Source: Loxodes magnus
Taxonomy: Eukaryota > Ciliophora > Karyorelictea > Loxodida > Loxodidae
Assembly: GCA_946699065.1 (NCBI GenBank)
Contig: CAMPDV010000017.1
Location: 620,001 to 684,000, forward strand
Direction: 5' to 3'
Length of the DNA stretch: 64,000 nt
Of the stretch, positions 1 to 13,000 are shown in pieces (positions within the stretch are counted from its first letter, which is position 1; each line of letters starts with the position of its first letter). The translations under genes were made by a program, and so were the position numbers. The notes beneath the pieces are model-generated. The model had not been told where the DNA came from. It worked only from the letters and a program-made list of their open reading frames with translations, and did not search any database.

Positions 1-270
1 CTTATTAAAAATTATTCTAAGATCTTGAGTCAAATGCTTCAGTCTTCTAGAATAAGATCCAAATAAAAATATGTTATTAATTAGAAGACTCGACAGTCAA
101 ACTTTCATACTGTTAGAGAGAACCCTCGGGGTAAGTTAGACATATTTCAACTAAGCTTATCCACCCTTCCCCATGGTGGTATTTAGTGCGAGAATACTAG
201 CAATAAAGTATACATTGCACCAGGTTACTTACTAGATTTTCTGAGGCGGCCGGCATCCATTTTATATTAT
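1..270 (-). mobile_element. SINE-like element, family S2 (copy 1, cut by window start)
   Basis: Matches 41230-41530 along its length: TTCTAGAATAAGATCCAAAT, GAGAACCCTCGGG, TCCACCC.TCCCC.TGGTGG, TATACATTGCA and the GGC-rich end near 250. Read on the minus strand the GGC-rich end is the 5' end. The 3' module would lie left of the window. Confidence 0.55.
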
Positions 271-3200
271 ATTAATAAAATGCTTAAAAGAAAATATATA
301 TAATGGTAGAAAGTAATTTTTTATATACCTCTTAATAAATAAAAGGAGCAAGTAAAGATTAACTTTCGATTTAAAAAACAATAAAAAAAACTTTTACTTC
401 AGATTTTAAGAGATTTTTTCAATTTATTAGATTTTAATCTTTAAGATTGAAAGGATAAAAGAAAAATGCTTTCATGGATTTTTAGGAATAAAGACATAAA
501 TTAGATAAAGGTTTATTTAATGTTTCCAAAAAAGTTTTTTTCCAAAAGTAACATCACAAGCATTAAATATTTATTGTAAGTTTACATTTATGAATATATA
601 AGCAAGAAAAAAATTTATTATTATATAATAAATTAAATATATTAAATTTAAACTTATTAAAAATATAGAAAAGCAAGAAAATAGATTTACTAACTGATTC
701 ATTACTATTTAATAAATTATTTTAAAAGTAACTCCCTCAATGTTAGGAATTTATAATGAATAGAATAATTGAATATTAAAGTTAGGCTAAGAATGATTTC
801 CATTCCTTTAATTTAGATAAATCAAAGGGCTGAAATTACTTGTTATCTTATTTGGATAATTTAAATTCTTAATCTTAAGCTATTAGAGATATTATGGCTA
901 TCCTAATTTTTGAGCCCACTATGTAAGAATCTCACTTTTAATTAATTGAATAGTTATTTCTAAAAATACGATTATTTCAATAAATATAATCCTTTATAAT
1001 AGATATTACCATTTTACTCTAATAAGTCTTCTACTAAATTATTTTATTGCCTATTTGTATTATAATCAATTATAGCTACATTTATGTATTGCTAAGATTA
1101 AAGTTAAATTGTCAAAAGAGCAAATTTAAATAAAAGCTAACTAAGTTCCTTTGATAAGTTATTTTTATCACTTTTCAAGTTTAATGCTTTAAACCTAATG
1201 ATAACTAGAGTTTTGCCTGTATAAAGATTAAAATTTATGCTAAATCATCTTGTTGCTATTTTAGTTTGTCTTTGAAAAATTTAACTTTTGAATAAAATTT
1301 TTGAAACTTAAACTTTATTTTATAGGTATGTCTACAGCTTTATTTTGAATAAACATTTTTAGTGTAGATTAAAAAAGCTGAAAAAGCTAAAAATTAACTA
1401 AGTACTAGTTTCTATAAAAATACTTTCAAAGTAAGCCTTTTGTTGTTAATTAATTCTAATCCTTTTATTTAGAAATAGTTAAGCTGAAATTCTTCTATAA
1501 TTGGATATGCTAGTAACTTTCCTACACTATAGTTAAATATATAAATAAGATTATTAATTAAGCATGAAGTTCATAAATGAGTAAAGTTTATTTAAAAGTG
1601 CTAAAGTCTCTTATATATTTCAGAATTAACTTAATAAGCATCTATCTGATATCTAATTATTCCTAAATACTTTTATCTTTGATAGCTTTAATTGAACTTA
1701 TTTAGTATACTAAGCTAAAATTAAAGTTGGTAGTTGGTTATAATTTAAATTAGTGCTAATAAATCTAAATTGCTGAGAATCTACTTTCGTTTTTAATTTA
1801 ATAAGGCAATAAAGAAGCTTTAAAGCTATTATCTAAGTTTGATCATGTTTAGGCTTTAATAGTTTTCTAATTAGACTTACCAGCTAAAATAGCATTGAAC
1901 ATTCTATTGATTAATACTAAAATTTAAGATGTTAAACTTGTAATTAATAGAGCTTTAATTTGATTTTAAAAGCACATGGTATTTTATAATTAATGCAATT
2001 TGCTTCTCAACACTATTTTAGGACTGTAAACTAAATTATTTGTTTAGCTCGTACAATAACTCATGCTTAAAATTTAGAAAAATGTAGTTAAATATATAAA
2101 GTAGAAATTGAGCTTAGAGATATAGGGTAAATTAAAAGGATAGCCTTTAATCTTTAAACTGTCTTAAAGTAATTTAAAGTAGTTTGATTATATCCTTATA
2201 AAAGCTTTATATTTTTATAAATTCATTTCGTGCTTTGTATGAATCCTGAGGAAATAACGCAAGCAGATTAAGTAGATAACAAATTAAAATATTTCAAATA
2301 AATTAAAATAATATCAATAGAAAAAGTTAGATATCTTAAATAGCGATAATTTAAGAGACACAGTTATATTATGGATTATATCTAAGTCCCTATCTTATAA
2401 TAATGAAACTTAAAACTTTGGTGTTGCTATTATATGCTTTTGATAATATCTAATTTATTTTATAACTGAACTATTATATCTTCTAAATATATTCTTTTTA
2501 TAACTTTCTAAAATCCAAAAGATATTTGATCTACTAGTTGATATATAAAACTAAAAGACTTTAAGTTTATTTCTTTCAAATGAAATGTTCAAATTTAAAT
2601 AAAGCTTCTTAACTAAGATCTTTTAAAATAGATCTTAATCATAGAAATTTAAATTTTTCTTTGCCTGTGTAAACTAAATCTGAGATACTTAGCCTTTTTC
2701 ATTTGTAAGTAGTTATAAATAATTTCTTTAATAGCACTCATAAGTATGAATCAGTTGCAAGACATATTATTTAAAGCTAATGTAGTCCTGATAATTTATG
2801 CAAAATATTAATCAGAAGAAATCTCATTATATAATCTAAAATATATCTACATTTCTAAAGATTTTACAGTCTTTTAAATTTTTATTAGTTTAAAATCTGA
2901 AAAATAAGAAAACAGTGTATTAAAGTAGCATCATAACTTAGACTTTTATTTTTCTAACTATTAATCTAACTTTTTAAATTTTAAATTCCATTTCTTTTTA
3001 TGCATAGCATATTCTAAATATAATTAAGAAAGGATTTTATAAAATATATAAAAGGTATACTTAATAAATGGTATTAAAAAGCCTTCTTAATAAAATTATT
3101 TTGAATGAATTTCAGCAATAATAATTTATAATAATCAGTAGTTTTCACATTCAAATAAAAATGCATATGCTTCAATAACGTTTATCTTAAAAAATAAAGA

Positions 3201-3627
3201 ACTTAATTATTAATCAAATTATTATAGGTTTAGGCATTTATCATGCTTTATAAATTTCATTTATTTATATTTTAATTTAGATTTGTTCGATTACTTGACT
3301 AAATACTTTTCAAATTACTATATTATTAACTTTTATTCTTTTTACACTGCAATTGTTTATTATAAATAATTTCACCCTTTATTTTAAATCCTTTAAAAGA
3401 ATGCTCCTTTAAAAAAATTGCAATAGAAAATATTTTTAAATAGCTTCAATATCCTACATAATAAAGGCTGACTCTAAAAAATATAAACAGCATTGTACTA
3501 ATTAACATTGAACTTTATCTTAGATTTAAAGATGATTACTTTTTCCTCAAATATTCTGCATCTTATTACAAATTATTCATGCAAGTTTATTTTATAATTT
3601 CTTCGCATTCTGCTACTAAACTTTATT
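271..3627. other. AT-rich flank upstream of receptor A
   Basis: No gene supported. Parts align in inverted orientation with 52-55.8 kb upstream of receptor C, so the sequence is duplicated flank. Conservation is patchy, without a clear reading frame. Confidence 0.5.
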
Positions 3628-3671
3628 CTTCTTTTAGTTTAAATTAACGATTAAGAGAATATTTTATAAAA
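3628..3671 (+). promoter_or_regulatory. Conserved 5' leader of receptor copy A
   Basis: The roughly 45 bases before the start codon, containing TTTTAGTTTAAATTAACGAT, match the leader of copy C (51811-51855 on the minus strand) far better than deeper flanking sequence does. Copy B keeps only the part nearest the ATG (an ATAAAGAGAATTTATAAATAAA-like stretch, given here only as its last bases ATTTATAAATAAA). It may be a core promoter or 5' UTR element, or simply recently shared ancestry. Which of these holds cannot be told from sequence alone. Confidence 0.4.
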
Positions 3672-6600
3672 ATGCTGAAAGCTTTATTAGCTTTGGCAGT
3701 CTTATTACAAGCTCATTCATTAAACATGCTTGTTGTAAGTTCTCCTTAAACTATTCCCTTTTTATCGGATTTTATTTCTTACTAGGTCTATACAAGTAAA
3801 TTTAATAGCACTTAATTTACTCCTATTCCTTTATAACTGCAAACTTAGAACTTCCAAATATAAGAAATATAGAGTTTAGTAAGAGTCTTTAGTATAAAAG
3901 TAATATTGGATATTACATTCAATTTATATTACACTAATAGACTTCACTAGCTATACCCTCATTTTATACATCTAGTTGCTTATAGAACTGATTAACCTTT
4001 CAGTCAAGATAACTTATACTGAATACTTCCTACCTATTAGTAAGAAGGATAAGCTTTACAAGCTCTTTTCTAGCATTTGAAGTTCAAGAAGATTTCTTAT
4101 TTCAACTAATAAGAAAAAAGATTCTACAAGCCTGCTGAATTTATAGACTAATCCATCTCTAAAATAGTCACATCTGTAAATATTCCTCTAAACTCTTACT
4201 TTGGCTTAAATTAAGATCAGTGCAGTCATGCCTTAATCTAAGATAGACTATTAACTGAAATTCCTAGATCTATAAGACTTGAGGGTTCATCAATAATACT
4301 GATGCAGGCAGATGTATGTTGGCAAGGTTATATTTTGAATATGTGTACATTTTACTAAATGGCAGGATAAAACTACGCTTGAGTAATAGGACTAGAGTCT
4401 TCAAACCTAATAAAGCCAGAAATAACGTAAATAGTTCATAATTTATCTAAAATTCATATCAATATTCTAGATAATGGAATGATAGCCTTAACACCTAAAG
4501 GATTTATTCCTTCTAACTATTACTAAATGTCAGCGTATTACATCTTGCATATCTTAACCTACATGGATAAAGTGAACTAATTCTAAATCCAAAATTAGCA
4601 TTTAAATCTAATGGAAAGTTTTAAGATATTTAAGGACTCAATATTTAAATAAAGCGGAGAAATTATCCCTTAGTTTTCGGTTTATAACGTTTAAAATAAA
4701 AAGCCAATAGAAGTATTCTAAATAAGAGATAAATCAATTATTTAAAAAGAAGAAATTATTTATCCTGGACCAACTTAATCTTTTCCTCCAGAAAGTCTGA
4801 GTATAGAAGTTTCTTATTCAACTAACACTAACGAGCCAAACGGCTAAGCATCTGCATTTGCTTTAACCATTCCTCCTTTGCATCTTCCATGTATAGCTGA
4901 ATGGATAAATAGAGAAAGAAACATTCTTCCTAACTCACTGTTGAAGCTGAATCCTCTTTCATATGGTGGAATGACTTATAATTTAAATTTCACTTTATAA
5001 GTTTTCATAGATAACTACTTTGATATAGGCGCAGCGCACATAGGAAGTGTAGTTATAATAAGTTGGCTTCCTGCTTATCTTGTTTTAAGGGCTATGAAAG
5101 TTGAAATTCCATACAACATAGCGACTAGAGAGGATGAATTGAAAAGCATATAGGATCATCCAAATGTCTTCATTAATTATATTTCCTGGCAATATTTTGG
5201 AGATATGTATATAAAATTTCTAATAAAAAATAAATGGAAAGAAATAGGATTGATATTTTAAGATTATGAGCCTTCAAACAAAAAAATACATGATTAAATA
5301 TAAAACTGAGCAATCTAATCTGGAAGTCACATTTTAAATGATGAAAACTCAACATTCATTTCAAAAGAGAATATTAGAAATATCACATTATATTGAGAAA
5401 TAACTTTTTAACTTTTATAGAAAGAGATAAAAATTATTTTATCATTCCCAGCAATCAGTATGATTCGACTTATCGCTAATAAAACAATGGAACTTGGATG
5501 AAAACCGGGTGATTTTACTTTTTTACTTTTTTATACAGCCAACATTATTGAAAATGGAGCAGAGAGTCCGGAATAACTTTTGAAAATGAAAAAGTTACTT
5601 CATGGATCAATAACTATATCACCTATTGAATATGTAGGAGAAGAAGGATAAAAACTATAAGAAGTTCAAAGAGAATGTTTGGATATTCAAATTTCTGCTT
5701 GCTATTATGTAGAATAACCTATCATAATTGCACGTGGTCTTTAAAGTTGCATTGATTAAGGTTAAGATTATTCAAATCCTTCTCTTTTATCTAAGAACAT
5801 TAGAAAAAATAAGTTTGCAGGCTGTAGTGGTACAGTTAAGTTCTAATAGAGTAATAACTTCAGAGATAATCTAAACTTTTATTTTATTAATAATGTTTAT
5901 GATTATAACTGAAACCTACACTTAGTTCCTTATCTATAGTACTGTCCTACTTGTGCTGTAGTGTGAACATTTTTAGCACAAACTCCTACTTGAAATGATA
6001 ATACTACCGTTACTCCTAAAGATACTTTCGATATTTTTGATATAGATTGTGACTTTACTGTTAGAAGAGTAGAAGTTTACCAAAAAGGTTACGTAGCCTT
6101 ATTTTCTGAGTCAGCTGGAGTTTTAATGGTAACTTTAGTAATTTCAATATTTGGATATAAAATTTGGAGGAAAAGAAAATTCAAGACTCTTACCAAAGAA
6201 GATTGGATCAATGATGAAGACGAAATTTTCATACTAACCATGTTCATTTAATGACTATAATATATAGCGTTAGGTCCTGACTTAGGTTACTTATTTCCTG
6301 GTGCTTTATCTGCTATTGTTCAAGCAATTTCCTTGAACTTTATCCACTTAGAGATGACTAACTTTTTGTTCTGAATGTTTTATAACCTTTGCATCTCCTT
6401 TGCCTTTCTAACTGTCGTACTAATAGTAGCCTTCTTATTCTAATTCGAAATAAAATATCCAAGAATTTCAGTATTGAGGATCTTAGGCTAATTTTCGTTT
6501 AAATTTTCTCCGATTCTGACAGAAGTAACTCTAACTCCTATCATATTTATCTTAACGTAAACATATAAATGTTCATATGGAAGAGATAATAACTTAGATT

Positions 6601-7703
6601 CTCAAATAGATCTTTCTGAAAGCTTCTTAGATCTAGACTGCTCTGAGTAATGCTTGTCACCTCTACACATATAGACTATAGCTCTTACTAGTGTTGCTTT
6701 AGTTCTTTACTTACCTCTGGTAATATTAGTGCGTCCTCATTGGTAAGAACTATAAGGAGATATACTTCATATAAAGTAATAGTCTTGGTTTATTATAGTG
6801 AAGAGTACAGTTTAAGTATTTGTAGCTGTAATAAATTAGATGCTAAAAGACTTTTACCCAACAATCCATGGTATAGTTTATAGTATCATATTCTTCATTT
6901 TAGGTTTAGTGGTTATAATAAAAAAGCCTATCACCTATTTAAAAATAAATTGGTTTCAATTTGTTTTACTAGAGTTGATTTCTTTTATAGCAATAATAGT
7001 AGCAATATCTATTCATGCTAATGAAACAATGAAGAAAGTCTTATTAATCATAATAATATCTGGAATTCTTCTTATTTTTATAGTAGGAATTGCAGTTATG
7101 GTAAGATATAAAACTCTCCTTAAATAAATCAAACCTGATTTAGTAGGTTTATTTAGGTTCGCATATAAGCTTTAAGCAAGTCCAGAACTGTTGAACGATC
7201 ACATTAAAGCATAAAATGAAAGAGTTTAGATAGCAAGAGATAAGTTGTTAGTAAATATAGAAGGAAGTTAGAATGATAAATCCATTTCTGAAAAGCAACG
7301 AATTCTTAAAAGAAGACTTTCTTCTCAATTATCTTTTATCAGCATGAAATCACTTAGTTCATTACAATTGATAGATGAAAAGCCATCAGAAAGTCGTTTA
7401 GACTTTGATTCATAACTACAAGAAAAAAACGTAAGTAGTACTGTTTCCACAGTTAGAACTAAGAGTAAGCTTCTATATAGATTTATCATAGTAAAATGAC
7501 GATATAAAATAATAAAAAATGCTTAACTTTGACTCTTTTTACAAGAATCAAGAGAAGCAAATTAAAAATGAGGCTAATAGTGATAAAAGTAATTTGAAGG
7601 AAGAAGAAGAAAAGAAGAATAAAGATTGCTTGGATGGTACTCTGAACGTATCTAGTCTGTGATTACTCAACTTAAAAAATAATATAGCTTTAAAATTAAA
7701 TGA
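3672..7703 (+). CDS. Multi-pass receptor with ANF-receptor/PBP1-like ectodomain, copy A
   Basis: One frame of 1,343 codons with TAA/TAG as Gln and TGA as Trp. Residues 1-19 are a signal peptide (MLKALLALAVLLQAHS). About residues 25-300 look like a diverged type I periplasmic-binding module. A second, clearer ANF-receptor-like module runs from about 407 (CIAEWINRERNILPNS) to about 700. Cys-containing segments follow to about 800, then about nine hydrophobic helices between residues 808 and 1145 and a polar cytoplasmic tail. This layout resembles class C GPCR-like and other PBP1-ectodomain receptors, so ligand sensing at the cell surface is inferred. Nine helices are more than a standard 7TM, so the exact family is open. 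About a dozen in-frame TGA codons (such as 4020, 4380, 5964, 6372, 7581) sit where Trp fits. The start is the first ATG, aligned with copies B and C. The TGA at 7701 is taken as the stop because similarity to copy C ends about there. Confidence 0.85.
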
Positions 7704-8153
7704 ATATAAGGAAATATATATATAATATTTATTTGATTATAAAACTTTAATTTAAATACTTATAGAGTTTTATAGCAGAGAGTGAAAATTCAAAGTAGAG
7801 TAGCTTTTCTTTTAACTAAAATTAATTTATAATAATTTATTTATTTTTAATTGATAAATTAGTTAATATTTAAGATTATTTCTTAGCTAAAGAGATCATC
7901 TTTAGAATTTTAAAAAATCTAAATTTTAGTCAAGCTAGAGTGTTTATTGAATTTCTAGCTCTTTTGTTATTCTATCTAGCTACTTTTTAACTGGAATATT
8001 TCTAAGATAATTTATAATATTAATAAAAATGTTGACTATTTGAAGCATAAAACTGGAAAAGAAGCATTATGATTTTAATTATGTATTATTTATCTTTTTT
8101 ATTTTTAGATTAATTTTTAATATTTTTATTTTAAATTCTTTCCTAAAACAGTT

Positions 8154-8687
8154 TCAAATATATTCTGTGTTAAATCTAATAATTTTTAATAACTTTCTTA
8201 TTACTTAATTATTATACTTTTATTTATAGTTTCTCCTTTTAAAACATTGTATTCTTTGTCTTAGGAATAAACGACAACTAAGTGTTTCGTTTTAACTGCA
8301 ACTCCTTTTCTTTTTATTTTAACTATCAATTATGCTTATTTAGTTATAATATTTAAAAAGTGCTCTATCTTATTAAATGTATATAAAGTTTAGATTTAAC
8401 TTTTTTTTATTGATGTAGGCTTTAAATTTATTAATGCCAATTAAGTTTTTCATTTGTTTTTTCCATTTTTTAATTCTTTTTCCTTCATTTTTCTCTACTT
8501 TTTCTGGCTTAAGTGCCTAATTTATGAGAGATAAGATTTTCTTTTTTATTTTCAGACAAAATATTTGAAAGATAGCGTCTAATTTGATCATCTTATCAAT
8601 TTCCAGTAGAATAATTTAGCTGATAAAAAGAAATTTTTCTTTAAGTGCATTTTCTTGCTAAGAGTGCTTTATTTCTATTTAGCTCAT
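8154..8687 (-). CDS. Unrecognised gene convergent with receptor A
   Basis: A 177-codon frame running from ATG 8687 to TGA 8156-8154 with no internal TGA. The open frame continues upstream to at least 8819, so the true start is uncertain. The protein is Lys/Asn/Gln-rich and helical, with no domain I recognise. It is supported as coding by the inverted-duplicate copy at 46.7-47.2 kb. There the same frame keeps KPEK, NEG(K/R), NLI(G/D)IN, NQIS, QNKxKRSxSQNET and QKxNNQxxRKL with matching spacing, while DNA differs mostly between motifs. Gln in these motifs is often TAA in one or both copies. Sequence further towards receptor A still resembles the 3' half of the 47-kb gene, so this copy may be shortened or decaying. 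Confidence 0.5.
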
Positions 8688-9061
8688 TCTTTAGTTGGTA
8701 CTTCTTTTAAGTCTTTCTTACTTGACTCATTAAAAATAAGAAAATTTAAAAGATTCCAAGCTTTGATTAAAAATAAAAATAGCAGTATGAAGTTCATTTA
8801 TAGTTAATCTAAGCCTAAAATTAAATTAATTTAGATTAGGATTAATTTCAATAAAAAGAGCAAAGAAATAATCAAAAGTTTAGTAAAATCTTAAAATATA
8901 TTTAAATACAGTTAGGAAAGGTATAACTATTTATAATTAATTATAAATAGAATTTCTATATTTCTATAAGTGAACTTAATACACTCTTTACAAATATAAA
9001 CTCATTTTCAAATAGCAGTTTAACTCTTTTATATAAGTTATTAAAGTCTACTATTCATTAA

Positions 9062-9784
9062 TTTCTTCTTTATTCTATTGGAATTATACGATTTCAAATT
9101 ATTTCAAATATAAGTAAGTTAATAGACAAATTGCTTAATCATAGACTTGCAAAATAATAATAATTAATTCTAACTAAATGCATTTCAAATATATACATTC
9201 TTAGCTAAGTCTTATATCATTTCTTAGCAACCTATTATGAAAAACCTTTAGTTCTAAATTATGTAAAAGTGTCATATCAAGTTTATTTTTCAATTTAAGT
9301 GAAAAATTAATCAAAGTTCACATATATTAGAGTTATATCATCTAGTTTTTTTATTCGATTGAGTCTCTTTAGACGCTAAAATCAATTTATTACCGAAGCT
9401 GTAAAATAATTTCATATTACAGAGAAAGAAGAATCCTTCAAATCTAACTAAATTTATCAGGAACTAAATGAAAATCTAGATCCATGCTGCTTCAAAACGA
9501 ACTAGAAATAATTATCTTAGAGTACAAGATTTAAAGCAATCAGTTATGTATAAAAGTTTATCTTTCGTAATTTTTAGAATTAATCTAACTCATAAAGTAT
9601 ATTGCCAAATCTATTTTTATAACTGTTTTATTGTGCGCAGAGGAAAATGCAAAACTAAAAATTACAAGAATAATAGAAATCAGAGGGTAAATAATGCACT
9701 ACAATTTTTGAACCTTCGATGAAAGAAAAAAAGTTGAAACTTAAATAGTCAAACTATACTATATTATTCTTAAGTTAAAGCTAA
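9062..9784 (+). CDS. Possible unrecognised coding region after receptor A
   Basis: A frame (codons starting at 9062, 9065 and so on) without TGA for more than 240 codons, best from 9242 to 9763. There it reads LFRRQNQFITEAVKQFHITE and later FKAISYVQKFIF, with most G at codon position 1. It is TGA-free upstream to about 8822 and downstream into the 9-bp minisatellite at 9812, so neither end is defined. A diverged counterpart may lie at 45140-45555 on the minus strand in the inverted duplicate. No domain is recognised. It could be a genuine gene with its stop lost in the repeat, or a decayed one. Confidence 0.35.
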
Positions 9785-9811
9785 ATATTTATAAATTCAA
9801 CCTTTTCATGG

Positions 9812-10060
9812 AATTTATTTAATTTATTTAATTTATTTAATTTATTTAATTTATTTAATTTATTTAATTTATTTAATTTATTTAATTTATTTAATTTATT
9901 TAATTTATTTAATTTATTTAATTTATTTAATTTATTTAATTTATTTAATTTATTTAATTTATTTAATTTATTTAATTTATTTAATTTATTTAATTTATTT
10001 AATTTATTTAATTTATTTAAATTTAATTTATTTAATTTATTTAATTTATTTAATTTATCT
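9812..10060. repeat. 9-bp minisatellite, about 27 units
   Basis: Unit AATTTATTT repeated about 27 times, almost perfect, with one register shift near 10020 and a variant last unit (AATTTATCT). It lies at the junction between receptor A's near flank and the long AT-rich flank that aligns with 34-41 kb. Confidence 0.9.
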
Positions 10061-13000
10061 AATTATAGGAAAGTTTGAATATTAAATTAACATATTAATA
10101 TATAATATCTAAAGATATGATTTTTTATATAATATGTATTATAATGTATATAAGAGTTACTTAATTAAATAGTTTATTTATTTTTCTTTTATTATATGAT
10201 TTTATTAATTATAATAGATGTTTTTTATAGCAATTTAATTATTATATATTCTAATAATTTAGCATTTTAGCTTAACATTTTTATCTTATTAATTTTAAAT
10301 TTAAATACTTAATTTTAATTAATTTATGATTATAATAAAGTTTTTATTTTATATTTAAATAATTAGCAAAGTTTGCTTATTTAAGTAATTTAAAAGGAAT
10401 AAATAATTTGATTTATATGTAAGTAAACTAGGTTTTAGTAAAGTTTATAATATAAAAATTATTATGTTTAGTAGTTAATTATTTATAGACACTTTAAACA
10501 CAAATTACTTATAATAAAAGGCTTAAAAATAACTTTTAATTAATTAAAAATTAAAAGAAATAATTGTATATTTTATTTAAAAATAGCCTTCAATCATAGT
10601 TAACGAAACTTAGTATAAAATAATATTTATGATTAAAGTTAAAGAATTATTTGCTAAATTAAATATTTATTATCTTGGTTAATAAGAGAGAATTTATTCC
10701 TTTCCTTATCAATTTAAAGTAATTTAAATTATTATTTTTAGTCAATATAATAAGCAAGTTTTTGTATAAATAATAAAAAGTTATATCTTGCATAATATAA
10801 AATAGATTATTTAAATTAAAATAAATATGAATTAATAAGTAAATTAATAAAACTAATAAAAGCTCTTAATTTATAGAGTAACTCAATTAATTAATTATCC
10901 AGATTTTCTTAAAAACATTAAAAATTTAAAGAATTTATATAGTTAAATAAACTTTAATTTTTTGTAAATCTACCATAATTTTCTTAAAATAATGATGGCT
11001 TAAGTATGGCTATTATAATCTATAAAATAAAAATTAAATTAATAAGCATAAAAAATAAAGCAAAATATCTATTTTATATAATTATATGTTTAAGATTAAA
11101 TCTTAAGAAATTAAAGTGATATAAAAAAGAAATTAAATCTAAATAAGCTGAATATGGTTTATTAAATATCACATTTCTAAAATTTTATATTCAGTAAACT
11201 TTAATTAATGCCAATTAGGTATATTTAAAATTAAAATTATTAAAGAATAAAATAAATATTAAGTGGTTTATATTTATTTTACTATTTAATGCAAACAAAA
11301 TTTAAAGATATTATACAGATTAAAATAGAACTTTGGCTTAATTTATAATTATTGATAAATTTTAATGATTAGCAAATTATTATTTAGAAAAATATTTTAC
11401 AACCATACAACTTTAACGTGACCGAATCAATTTTCATAAAAAATATAAATTTTCAGAGAGCAAAATTAATTAGAAGTTTGATATTTATTCAAAAGATAAA
11501 AAATAAATTAAAAATAAACTTTATAAGTAAAAATATTAAAATGCTAAGAAGATATATTCCTAGTTTTTAAAATAAACCTAAATAAAATAAAATAATAAAC
11601 TTTTTATAAATATTTTCTTAATTACCTAGCATTTAACAAATAAATATATAGGATGCAAGCTTTTTGAAAAGTTTTAAGATAAAAATTTCCTACTTATTTT
11701 TTATCCTTTAAATGTATTTTAAAATCTATATTTATAAACTTTTTCTTTTAATTATAAATCATTTTTGTCTATTACTCTGAATATTTTTTAATTTGCTCTA
11801 ATTTTATTTATAAATTAAATAAATATAGACTTTTATCTTAATATATTTATTAAAAAATACTTGAAGCTTAAATCTAGACTTATGATATAATTATATAATT
11901 TAGATATACTTTTTACTATTAAATTAATTAAATTTTATAATTAACGGCAAAACATTTATCTAATATCATCATTAGCATAATAATACAATTAAGAGAGATC
12001 TATCAAATTTAAAGTCTAATAATACATTAAAAATGAAATATTTATTTTTATACAAATCTAGAAAATGTAAATAAAAATTAAGAGGATTTGAAGATAATTG
12101 CAATTTAGCAAGTATTTACTAATTAATTAAATTTAGATACAATTTTAAGATGAAGAAGCTCCAATCGATATGCATATTTGACAATTTGATATTTGCTGAA
12201 TTACTAAGTTAATGATCAATTTAGAGCTACTTAGTTGACTGATAATCTTATTAAAAGAAAGGAATTTATTTTGAATAAAAAGATATTAATTTGAATATAT
12301 TTCCTATGCTATTTAGATTTTATATATGAATATCAAAATATTTAATTTTTTACCTCGTAAATTTTTATTTAAGTTCTAAATATAAATTTTATAAAAATAC
12401 AGACAGGTAGAAATTAAAGGAGTTATTTTTAGAAAATTATAGATGCAGGCTTAATATCTATAAGATAAGGCATAAAAAGATCTATTACAATCATCTATTA
12501 ATATTAATAGGATATTTTAAAGCTCTTATTTTATAAATTTGCTAGTGAAATATTAAGATAATTAATAAATAAATATACTTTATTTCTGTTTTTAAATATA
12601 AATCAATTAATTTCTATAATTTTTATGAATTTTAATAAATTTTTTAATTAATCAATAAAAATGACAAATAATATAATAGCACTTATGAAGGGCTTGCTGA
12701 TTATAGACAATTTAAGTGCTAAAATTTAAATAAAAAATAATTATACTTTATATACCTATTCTGTTGAATAAAAATTTCTAATAATGTGAAATTTTAGATT
12801 TTTAATAGCAAAGAATTTTAAGTCCTTGAGAGACCTGAGAATAAAAAATTTAAATATATTTAAGCTTTCTCTGCAAGTATAAGAAAAATTAAAGATATAT
12901 TTTGCAATCTTTTTGCTTGATAGAAGAAAAATAAGCAAAATAAATAAATAAAATATAAAAATAAACTTTTATTTATTATATATTACATCCCTTTGTATCT

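Noticed and set aside
5173-5355. Minus-strand open frame of 60 codons opposite the receptor ectodomain
   Set aside because: It is antisense to well-conserved coding sequence of receptor A and has no support of its own.
6840-7127. A separate 95-codon membrane protein, also at 25303-25590
   Set aside because: Under the altered code these are internal parts of receptors A and B (last three membrane helices), in frame with the rest.
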